Below, one piece after another: positions 55,101-64,000 of a stretch of 64,000 bases of DNA. Position numbers and translations under genes: made by a program. This stretch comes from Macrostomum hystrix. Its lineage: Eukaryota > Platyhelminthes > Macrostomidae. The stretch covers positions 6,164,001-6,228,000 of the forward strand of contig CATNEN010000003.1 of NCBI GenBank assembly GCA_950097015.1, given 5' to 3'. How positions within the stretch are numbered: position 1 is the stretch's first letter; each line of letters starts with the position of its first letter. Below the pieces are notes generated by a model, which saw only the letters and a program-made list of their open reading frames with translations, made no database searches and was not told the DNA's origin.

Positions 55101-58100
55101 ATGTCTCAGTGAGTATCAAATGATGAGGTTGAGAAATGTCTCAGTGAGTATCAAATGATGAGGTTGAGAAATGTCTCAGTGAGTATCAAATGATGAGGTT
55201 GAGAAATGTCTCAGTGAGAATCAAATGATGAGGTTGAGAAACGTCTCAGTGAGTATCAAATGCTGAGGTTGAGAAACGTCTCAGTGAGTATCAAATGCTG
55301 AAGTTGAGAAATTTTTTATTGAGTGTCTTATGCGGCTATTGTGGAATGTCTCAGTCGGGCTTTTAACAAACACCAGTCGATACCTGTTGACGCAAGCATT
55401 GTTGGGCTGGTCGCATCTTCGGCCCATGTAGGCCGCCGAGCAGACGCAAGTCGCTTGACTAGATGTGACGTTGAAATGGCACGACATGGTTCCATTCTCG
55501 GAGCAGAACTGGTTCTTGTTGCACAGATCTTTTGGCTTGCATTGGCCCGTAAGCGAGTCGAATTGGAAATTATGCCGACATTTGCAGTGGAATTCATTGC
55601 TGAGGAAGCCCTTCACGATGCAGCTGCCGGTGGCAAAGTTGACCTTGGCGCAAGGATTTCCCAGACAGGGATTTGGGCACAGAGTTACCTGTTTCTGGGC
55701 CAAGATGTCTTTTTTGTCTAGCAGGCGATCTGTTAACGGTAGAGAGACCACGGAGGGTTATTTAAAATACCGACATTTTTGTTTGAATATCCTAAATTTT
55801 TCTCTCTTTTCAATTAATAAACTTCCAGAGTCGCAAAACATCGGCATCGTCGAGGTATTCAGCGGTTCTCGTCGGAGCGTCAAGTGGCAAGAACTACAAA
55901 TATAGGCATCTATCTATCTCTATCTATTTGCAGGGGGGCCCGGGGCACTTGTCGCACAAGTGACGGAGCGGCACGCCCCCAGACCGGCGAACTAGGCGCT
56001 TTTGCGCCCATCGCGCCGCCTCCCCTGAGCAGGCCCCACACACAGCAGCACAGAACAGCCGGGGAGGGCAGGAGGCACCCAGAATAGGCAGCAGTGCCCC
56101 CCACCCCAGCCCCACACGCACAGAGCAGACCAAGCCGGGGCGGGGCGGAAGGCTGATAAGAAATCAGTCCTCAGGGGGGGGCCGGGTGATGAGTGTACAC
56201 TTATCCAATCACGCTGACGGAAATCCAGAAAGCGCGCGGCGGTGTACACCCGCCCTCCAGCCACCCCCCGCAAGGCCTCACGCCCCAGCGCCAACGCACG
56301 CAACTCACACAACGCAGAACAGGCACACAGAATTGGTAGGAGCGAAGCTATTATTTCAAGCTTTGATTGCACGAAATATGGTGCAACTCCGCCGGTCGCT
56401 ACTGTCCAAACCCCCCAACAAGTCCCGAAATTAATCGTGACTTAAAGGTTGAATCGAACTAGCGTCCTTTGGAGTGCGAGGCAGCGACGTTAGCCGCTGA
56501 CCCACTCGCCCCTCACAAATATAGGCATATTTTTTCATCAGAAAATGTCATCATAGAATCATGTCGGCTATCATTTTTAACTGTATTTTGGATTGATAAA
56601 TTTTCTTTCTTTCATTTTGAACTGGATTCGCCATAGAAGTTTATGCTGAGGAATGTTACTTGTTCTTGTCAACAGGGTCTTTGACAAGAATCGCTGAATC
56701 GATTATGCTGACGTCGAACAGCCTTGAAAGTTTGTTCATCGTAAAGGGCCAAAAAATTTGATCCCAATGGCGGACATTCACAAATGTGAAGCTTGAAAAA
56801 AAACAATTGTGAAGCTTACGCTTGTATCTGGAGCAGAAGGTGTTGATGTACACAGCAGAAAGTGTGTCAATATCACGAATCGGATAGCACTCTTTCTCTT
56901 TATAAGGCAGGTAGAAAATTGGCCCAAAAGAAGTTGAACTCCCAATTGTTTTCCAACCACTTATCATGCCTAGATCTAACTGCGAGTAATAGTCGATGGT
57001 GTATGGATCAAGAAGGCCTAGAAACTTGTGCCATGAACAACGCGGTCTGGCTAGTTCGTCGCAAGTGTCCATCAGCTTAGTCCAGTCCATCTGATGAATC
57101 ATCGTGTTGAACGTATGCGCCTGGAGGTACCATTGAAGCGCCAGGAAGCAATTAGGAAGATTCAGGAACATTTTAAAGGACTACTCAAATCTAAGAAAGT
57201 TCACAGCGATTCTCGCAATCTCACGAATGCTTAAGTGTCAGTAATGGGAAGGGATTCCTCAAGTCTCAGGAATGGGGAAGGGAGTCCTCAAGTATCAGGA
57301 ATGGGGAAGGGATTCCTCAAGTCTCAGGAATGGGGAAGGGATTCCTCAAGTCTCAGGAATGGGGAAGGGATTCCTCAAGTCTCAGGAATGGGGAAGGGAG
57401 TCCTCAAGTATCAGGAATGGGGAAGGGATTCCTTAAAACTCAGGAATGGGGAAGGGATTCCTCAAGTCTCAGGAATGGGGAAGGGATTCCTCAAGTCTCA
57501 GGAATGGGGAAGGGATTCCTCAAGTCTCAGGAATGGGGAAGGGATTCCTCAAGTCTCAGGAATGGGGAAGGGATTCCTCAAGTCTCATTAATGGGGAAGG
57601 GATTCCTCAAGTCTCATTAATGGGGAAGGGATTCCTCAAGTCTCAGGAATGGGGAAGGGATTCCTCAAGTCTCAGGAATGGGGAAGGGATTCCTCAAGTC
57701 TCATTAATGGGGAAGGGATTCCTCAAGTCTCAGGAATGGGGAAGGGATTCCTCAAGTCTCAGGAATGGGGAAGGGATTCCTCAAGTCTCAGGAATGGGGA
57801 AGGGATTCCTCAAGTCTCATTAATGGGGAAGGGATTCCTCAAGTCTCAGGAATGGGGAAGGGATTCCTCAAGTCTCAGGAATGGGGAAGGGATTCCTCAA
57901 GTCTCAGGAATGGGGAAGGGATTCTTGAAGTCTTAAGTCACTGGGATATAAAAGGGGTTCCTGAGTGGAGAGTAATACCAGAACAAAATATAATGACACG
58001 AAATGTATCAAAACGCACATGAAACAAAAAGTAGCAGTTTGGAGCGTCCAAAAAGACACGACAGCCGTCTCTCTGTATGTGCGTTGGACTTCCGTCTTCT

Positions 58101-58456
58101 ATGCAGAATGATCCCTGAATTCGAACCCAAGAGAAAAGCACTGGAAGTATGCCGCTGCCTTTAGCTGTGCCGGGAAAGCCAAATTGCATGCTTTTCAATG
58201 CTGGATTAGTCATGAAGTCAAAGGTTCTTAAGCCGAGCATCCTGTAGTCGTTGCTGATTCTTGATCGCATAGCGCCCGCGTTTCGATCTCTAGCGCGTAT
58301 TAGCTCCAACTCGCCAATTAGATCGGCCTTCCATGCTATATTGCGCTTATCTGATGCCGGATTTTTCAGCTGTAAATTGCATAGCACGGATCTGTATGCG
58401 ATGGCCAGAAGTATGGCGCTAGAAAGTAGACATTTCGAGCCAAATTGCATTAGCAT
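52169..58456 (-). CDS. Type I membrane protein with EGF-like and TSP1 modules, complete, 4 exons
   Basis: Exons (minus): 58019-58456, 56820-57180, 55384-55729 and 52169-52838. Phases 0, 1 and 2 agree, giving 604 aa. Signal peptide: MLMQFGSKCLLSSAILLAIA, cut near SVLC. Residues about 27-266 form a Cys-containing ectodomain I do not recognise (RDGCRVFLDAPNC, DTCDELARPRC, YKEKECYPIRD). Then come about four EGF-like modules (CPNPCLGNPC, ATCVCSAAYMGRRC, LCQCEQGFHGENC), one split by the 2.5-kb last intron. A TSP1 repeat follows (WSQWSAWTGCSPDC, KRRRVC). One transmembrane helix (FLPGIGMITIGVVLALIAV) and a tail of about 25 residues end the protein. EGF plus TSP1 suggests adhesion or ligand binding at the cell surface; the ligand is unknown. 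It is adjacent to, and on the same strand as, the lectin/sushi gene. Confidence 0.85.
52972..55318. repeat. 35-bp minisatellite filling the last intron of the EGF/TSP1 gene
   Basis: About 66 units of TCAAATGATGAGGTTGAGAA followed by ATGTCTCAGTGAGTA; variants are GATC/GGTT, ATGATG/ATGCTG and ATGTC/ACGTC. Runs of variants repeat at about 560-bp spacing (compare 53301-53700 with 53961-54340), showing large-scale duplication inside the array. It spans nearly all of intron 52839-55383. Confidence 0.97.
55910..56514 (-). mobile_element. SINE-B copy 2 with exact 14-bp target duplication
   Basis: Near-identical to 1052-1635. Flanked by ACAAATATAGGCAT at 55896-55909 and 56515-56528. It lies inside the intron between exons 55729 and 56820 of the EGF/TSP1 gene, in the same orientation as the gene. 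The tail shows (ATAG)n. Confidence 0.92.
57235..57945. repeat. 29-bp minisatellite filling intron 1 of the EGF/TSP1 gene
   Basis: About 24 units of GGGGAAGGGATTCCTCAAGT followed by CTCAGGAAT (or CTCATTAAT). It ends about 75 bp from the donor at 58018 and starts about 55 bp after the acceptor at 57181. Confidence 0.95.
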
Positions 58457-58654
58457 TTTTTGTATAAAAGTATTCGTAAATAGTTGATTCGTAAATTCGC
58501 TTTATGCTTTGAGGACTGAAATGGTACTTGAAATGAAACTGACTGATACTTTCATGCCTGCCGTAAAGATGGTCTTGTGACTCTTGCCCATAGACTATAC
58601 GAGACATTTATCTACCAAAGCGAGCATTAAACAACCAAGGACTACATGTATATG

Positions 58655-58870
58655 CACTAGAAGATGAAGGACGGGACACTTTGTTCCTGAGAAAATTTAT
58701 TAAAGGCAGATTTTCACGAAAAAGGCACTAGCGAGATAGGAGATTTTCATTTTTACCTTTAAATGTTGATAACTTTTTATCGTAATGTTAAAAAAGAGAT
58801 TTTTCCACTGAAAATCTGTCTTTATAAAATTTTCCAAGAAACGAAGTGTCTCGTCCTTCTTCTTCTAGTG
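58655..58870. mobile_element. 216-bp MITE with inverted repeats of about 60 bp
   Basis: The left arm starts CACTAGAAGATGAAGGACGG and the right arm, inverted, starts CACTAGAAGAAGAAGGACGA. Pairing continues to CAGATTTTCA. No clear target duplication. It lies between the two membrane-protein genes. A diverged relative is at about 63345-63510. Confidence 0.75.
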
Positions 58871-59215
58871 GTCCTAGTAAAGAACTCGGGAGGGTAGCTC
58901 ATTGTAGAGGTGTGCTTTTTGTACTTTTTAGTTATTTTATATTCAACTTGGTCTTTGCACTGACTTTGCGCGTTTGAAAATATCTGAAATTTAGCTGAAT
59001 CTATATGTATAACAAAAATAATATATAAACAAGAATCGAAAAAAGAGACATTAAACTTTTCCGTCTTAACTATGTCTTTGACAGTTAAAATGTATATTGG
59101 CAATAAAACATTATTTAAGAATTAATGCCGCTACGAATATATACTTTTTCAATCGTGCTTCGCACAGTTTAGGTTTTTTCGAATCTCGCATTGAATAGTG
59201 ATTTGAAAGTTCGCA
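58871..59215. other. Intergenic DNA between the two membrane-protein genes
   Basis: AT-rich, no gene seen. It should contain the 3' UTR of the lectin/sushi gene, but no canonical AATAAA close to its stop was noticed. Confidence 0.45.
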
Positions 59216-62200
59216 TCAAACCCCACTCTGATTGGGTGCAGTTGTTTCGATATTTGTTGCGCTTTGAACAGTAGCGACTCGTCCTTGTCCAGTCACTCGC
59301 CTCTTAAGCCGCTTTACGTTGCGTCGGATCAATTCCAGGTCGCGAGAGAGAGTTGACAGATCCAGGATCACGATAAATACGCCGAAAATGACGCAAACAA
59401 TGATAGCGATGGCGCCAATCGAGTCAGCACCTTGAGCTTCGACGCTTGGTGGCACGTAGTGCTTGCCTTTGGCCACTACAGCCTCCGATGTCTCTGTGTG
59501 TGTTTTATATTGGTTCGAATGATATTGTAATTCAGCGTTCATCAATTTACCTTCTGTTGAAATTTTCACTGCTTGATTGTTTTTATAACACTAATAAAGA
59601 GTGTAAGGATTGTAAATAATTATTTTAAATTATTATCTATCTTCCTGAAGAGGATTTGGCATGGCAAATTGGTTACTAAAAATAGCAAGTGAAAAAAATA
59701 TGAGAAGAAATACGCAGTCGTTAACGACTCCTTGAAAATCAAAACCTACTCGTTGCTTTTTATAAGGGATAGAGGGGACTGTTGCTCGGGGTAGCGAAGT
59801 TTAATGCTTTGAACCTTTTGAATCTTCGTTTCTGCTGAAGGCAATCATCGAGAACTCACTAACGCATGTTGGCAGTCGGCTCAGATTCCAGAAGCCAGTG
59901 TCTGTGCACAGCACCACGGGCTGCCCAATGCCGGTGCTAGATCCCGCCTGACAGCTGAATCGCATCACAGTGCCGTAGGTGTAGAACTCCACAGTGTTGA
60001 CAGCGTCTGTAGACAGCGTCAGACTGGTGCCATTGATGAACTCGATGCTAGTCAGGTTGTTGTAGGTCAGACTAGCTAGGAATTGGTCTCCGGCAGAATT
60101 TTTCTCGATGAGGCGATCTGACAGGCAGCTCACAGCTTTTTAGTCGTAAGTGGTTGTTTTCGTTCGTTTTATTTACTACGTTTGGTTGAGAAAGATATTT
60201 AAACTCCCAAGTTTACAGTACTCTACAGTAGAACTACCGAGGGGAATTCCCTCGACAAATTTTTGTGCTGCACCTGAACAGAGAAAAGCAAGCACACGAA
60301 ACTCAAGAAAACGGGTCAACTTTTTGTTGCGCATCTTTTGAAACAAAAATCAAGTCGCCATATCTTTAGAACGTCGAGATATTCAATGTTTCTGGTCAAA
60401 GGTCAGATTTTTCCCGTAAGCGCTTTGGAATATTTCATACACCCCTATTCACGAATTAGCACTGCGCCTCAGTGCAGCCTTGCCAGGCCTTCAAAATTTA
60501 TCAGCATGTCACCCGAATGTGCCTGCATCATCTCCGACTTCGGTGATGACCTAGCTGTCACGACGCGGACACCCTGACGCGAATTACTCAAATTTCACTG
60601 CTCAAGCCTAAATATTAGGCGCAGCTCAGCCACAGGACACCATCGCCTAGTCTGTCAACCATTCAGTCACCACCCAACGCTGTTAGCATTCAGGTGCCGC
60701 TAAAAAATAATTATCAGGGGAACTCCCCCTGCAATAAAAACAGGCCGCAAAATGGGTTGGTAGTCCTTCTATTAATAATTACAACAGACGTCAGGAGCAG
60801 AGCGCAACTCACGAACGCAGGCCGTTGTGCGCAGTCGACTCAGGGAAGTTCCGAGAGCGCCAAACCAGGCGCCCTCTATCAAGCTGCCGTTGTTTAATTC
60901 GCAAGACACCACCTTTGTAAAGGTGCGATCTTCAAAGAATTCTCCGATTTTGGCGCACTTAATGTACACACGGTTGGGATAATATGGATAGCTCGACAGT
61001 TGAAATTCATTGTATTCCTTCTCGTGAATTCGATCCGTGGCCTTGTAAGCTGTCATGTAGCTTGGTAAAATGGTTTGAATTGATGGACAGGCGACAGCTG
61101 AAATGGATCAATACAGCTGAAGTTTTTATTCTTAACTTTATACAGAGTATCCAGAGAGTATCCACAGCTGTTAAACCGTTGTAATTCGTTTCTCAATCGA
61201 TTTTCTAGCTAATCTTGAAGTAGGCAGGGGGCATTTGAAATACGACCGTGGTCGTTCCCTATTCAGAAGGAAAAACGTCATTTTTTACTTTTAAGACCTA
61301 AATTAAAAACCTTTTTGAGATAAGTCATTAACGCACACAGATGATCCAGACCATAATGACGACACTAAAAATGAGAAACAATAAAGTTCGTTTCAATAAA
61401 ATCAGTAAAACGAACTATAGGCAATCTATGTGCTCTCGTTTATGTGGTGCATCATAATCCTATATCTCTGTCGGTACTCGGGTTTATGCAAACCTCCATA
61501 AAAGTTCCCACACTGTTCACTGCTTACTGTTCATTCTGCCCTGTTTTCCTCTGGCCTACTAGCTCGCACTTGATTCTAAAAATAGCTCACACTCTGTCTC
61601 CCTCCATTTGTGCGCACCCCCACTTCCCTTCTAGAACACTCTATGGGATTTTTCGCGCAACTACGCTCGTAAGTTGTTTACTCTTGTTTCACGATCTTCA
61701 ACCTTCTGGAATATTCTTCCAGAAGTTTCCGGAAAACCTTAGCAGCTTGTTTAAGTGTTGCAGCTACCCGCGCTATTCAAGACCTTCTCTCTCACTCAAA
61801 CGCAACTTCTGATCTATTGCTCAATTGGGCAAAATATAGCCAGCTGTGCGGCGTAATTGACAGCCGCCCTTAACTAACTTAAGCATTTGAGTTCGCTCAC
61901 TTACTTGTCCATCTAGCTCATAGCTAACGAAGTCGACAATCTCTCTGCATTCTGAAAACATGGCTCTTTAGGTAGGCCGTCTAAAGCCTGTTAATAAACA
62001 CTATACGAGTACATATCTAGCTGAGTATGGACTCACGCTGGCATGCATTCAAATCGGGCGGTATCCATTCGTAACGAGTTCGATCGTTGCTACTGTAGCC
62101 ACAGATCAACTGGCTATTGATCGATGATTGGTTCATGTAGGACACGTAGCCTTGGGTGCAGTTCACTGGGAAGGATTCCCCATATTGATAATATTGCTTT

Positions 62201-63833
62201 GTTAGAGTGTCCACGTAAGGTTCCACGTTTGGTATCGTGACAGTGGTCTTTAGATGAGCAGTTGGGCACGATGTTACTGAAACAGAACAAGTTGAAAAAA
62301 TTTTCTCGTTGCAAAATGAAAAAGATAGACTCTGACTTTTTAACTTACTCTGACAGATTTCAATAGTTGCTGACTTCATCACCGGAGCAGAACTATTTTG
62401 CGCGCCTGGAAAGCACTCAACTTGATTCACAGCCAAGCCATCCAATGTCAATGGTGGAGTCGGTATGGATATGTAAGGCGAGTCTCTCTGTCTATAATAG
62501 CCCATTTTGCACTGAACGTCCAGTCGAATGCCAATGTGAAATAGGTTTGTCAAAGTGGTGCCATAGCCGATATTCACGGCTGTCATTTTCGACAGATCGA
62601 CTACAGAGGGCAGGTCAGTTGGCTGGCACTGAGTCACTGCAAGACGACGGTATCACAGAAGCGATTATAAAAACGGTTATAAGGGCAAATTGGTGATAAG
62701 GCAAGTCTCCAATATATCACAGAAACCACTTTAATACCATTCTTGTAGCAGACAGTTGCCTGAAGACTGCTGCAACTGACTGGCTTCAGGCCCATTGTGC
62801 GATACCAGGCACCGTCTCCACGCGGGGTCACCCAGGAAGTGTAGACAACACATGTGTGCGTAGTCAGGTCGCCAGTTGGAGTGCTTCCGTTCAGCCAGAG
62901 AGCCGGTGGTACCCGTATGCCGCTGTCCAAGTAGTAGAAGTCACTAACGTTGTTAACTGAAATCATACACATTCAAATCATATCTTTCTCCAAAACTTCG
63001 GCCTCCAAAAAGCTTAAACAAGCCCACAAATTCCAATAGTAACTATTTGAATCTATCACTACCGAAGACCACTAGGAGTAGAAGGGTGGAAACTACGTTT
63101 CCTAAATTTCAGAAGCCGAAAAATACATGACGCTATATGAGGAAATTTTCCATTTTCCTGCAGTAATTTAGTTAATTTCTTTGATTGAGGCGGGTGTGAG
63201 CGGTTAACGCGTTTGCCTCTCGCACCAAGGTCCCTGAGCTCGATTCCCCGGCGAGGCCACATTCATTTCTCAAAAAATATACTTTTCAGGAAATAAATCA
63301 GTAAAATTAATTTGAGCAACACGTCAGGTTAGTAAAGAGCTTAGGATCTGGTTTATTTTGACAATTTAAACGTGAAAAAAGAAAATTTCCTATCTCCGTA
63401 GTGTATTTTTCGCAGAAAAATGTATCCTAAACATTTTCTAAGAAACGTGTTTTTTTCGTTTTCTTGGAAACTTAGTGTTCCGTCCTTCCTCTTCAAGCGT
63501 GATCCCTGCTCAGTACAATAATAAATGAACTGAATGATATTTAGACACCTGAGAACTGCTGCTTACCAGTTGCTCTTTCAATAGCTGTCCACACATCGGC
63601 AGCTAAGCCATTAATTGTTAAAAATCTCTGCATCCCAAAAAGATCGTCCACTGTCATTGGAGATGGCAGATTAGACACTAGACGAGTGCATTTGCTCAGG
63701 CCGTCAGCATTTGTAATCAACTGGGTGGTGTTGGCGATTACATTCGAGGGTAGAGTCCAGCACTTGCCGGACACTGGCTCGTAAGTCCACGGCAGGTCTG
63801 CGCCACACAGCTCGGCGTTGGACCAAGCGCTGA
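59216..63833 (-). CDS. C-type lectin plus sushi (CCP) type I receptor-like protein, 5' end beyond window
   Basis: Exons (minus): 63567-63833, 62738-62956, 62349-62636, 62037-62276, 60813-61097, 59860-60135 and 59216-59568. Every internal exon is phase 1-1; in-window length is 641 aa. The first two encode a C-type-lectin-like domain (SGKCWTLPSNVIANTT, LFGMQRFLTINGLAADVWTA, PPALWLNGSTP, SLQATVCY). The next four each encode one sushi/CCP-like module with four cysteines (VQCKMGYY..., PVNCTQGYVSY and LICGYSS, YIKCAKIGEFF, RFSCQAGSSTG and VVLCTDTGFWNL); the first of these lacks the usual Trp. The last exon has one membrane helix (IGAIAIIVCVIFGVFIVILD) and a basic cytoplasmic tail of about 45 residues (RRNVKRLKRRV). 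Many N-glycosylation sites. Selectin-like order; recognition or adhesion is inferred. The signal peptide lies outside the window. Confidence 0.85.
61320..62036. other. Intron of the lectin/sushi gene
   Basis: Between exons 61097 and 62037. No tandem array here, unlike most other long introns; no additional sushi exon could be supported. Confidence 0.5.
63187..63262 (+). mobile_element. SINE-A head fragment
   Basis: Contains GTGAGCGGTTAACGCG, CCCTGAGCTCGATTCCC and GGCGAGGCCACATTCATTT, matching the tRNA-derived head of SINE-A. The body is absent. It is within an intron of the lectin/sushi gene, opposite in strand. Confidence 0.7.
63345..63510. mobile_element. Diverged relative of the 58655-58870 MITE
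   Basis: Shares AAAATTTCCTATCTCCGTAG (versus CTCCTATCTCGCTAG on the reverse strand of the other copy) and a right end TTCCGTCCTTCCTCTTCAAG. Arms are eroded. Confidence 0.45.
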
Positions 63834-63944
63834 CTGGCGAGAGTGGGGGAGACGATGATCATTGGAGGTGGATTTTTAGTAATTAAAAAATAGAAAAATT
63901 AAATTTAAGTAATTAAAAAATCTGATTGCGAGATCGAGATCAGT

Positions 63945-64000
63945 AGAGGGTAGAGGTGTTCGGGGTTCGGGGACGGGTCGGGTTTCGGGTCGGGTTTTGG
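63945..64000. repeat. Start of a GGGTCGGGTTT-type simple repeat
   Basis: The window ends inside a G-rich array (TTCGGGGTTCGGGGACGGGT then CGGGTTTCGGGTCGGG). Probably another intron array of the lectin/sushi gene, cut by the window edge. Confidence 0.6.

Noticed and set aside
52972-55318. Direct repeats considered as a CRISPR array
   Set aside because: Units are contiguous with no spacers, in an animal gene intron. The same holds for all other arrays here.

Overview
The window is nuclear DNA of an invertebrate animal. Genes are split by GT-AG introns, intergenic DNA is AT-rich, there are tRNA-derived SINEs and inverted-repeat transposons, and several proteins are recognisable animal orthologues. 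The phylum cannot be fixed from the sequence; a lophotrochozoan-type or other non-model invertebrate is a guess. I assembled gene models by hand from splice sites and phase agreement, so exon borders are predictions.

Layout. 0.4-3.3 kb (minus): a complete four-exon YIPF1/2 Golgi membrane protein gene whose last intron holds nested SINEs. 4-18 kb: a gene-poor mobile-element zone. It has two hAT-like MITEs with exact 8-bp target duplications (one carrying a perfect histone-type 3' stem-loop), a small TIR element, and an interval of about 9.6 kb bounded by inverted repeats and a 9-bp direct repeat. That interval encloses hairpins, a 528-bp tandem duplication and one intronless 254-codon ORF of unknown function. 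18.7-32.3 kb (plus): three genes head to tail, NEDD1 (gamma-tubulin recruitment), FERRY3/C12orf4 (Rab5-FERRY complex) and BOLA3 (mitochondrial iron-sulphur assembly). 33.7-36.9 kb (minus): parts of a coiled-coil gene. 37.2-42.9 kb (plus): parts of a divergent, unidentified helical gene with alanine tracts. 44.2-47.9 kb (minus): a complete three-exon gene for a MATH/TRAF-fold-like protein. 52.2-58.5 kb (minus): a complete four-exon gene for a secreted-then-anchored protein (novel N-terminus, EGF modules, TSP1, transmembrane). 59.2-64 kb (minus, running off the right edge): a C-type-lectin/sushi/transmembrane receptor-like gene built from symmetrical phase 1-1 exons.

The most striking large-scale feature is that almost every intron longer than about 0.7 kb is filled nearly from splice site to splice site by its own minisatellite, with units of 10-37 bp and up to about 2.3 kb of array. 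Several arrays share a short core such as CCCAGATCCTCAAA, and two arrays in different genes share nearly the same 14-bp unit. These arrays produce long spurious open frames on both strands, which I have not annotated as genes. The genes share no obvious pathway. The only plausible functional cluster is the pair of neighbouring modular cell-surface proteins at the right end.
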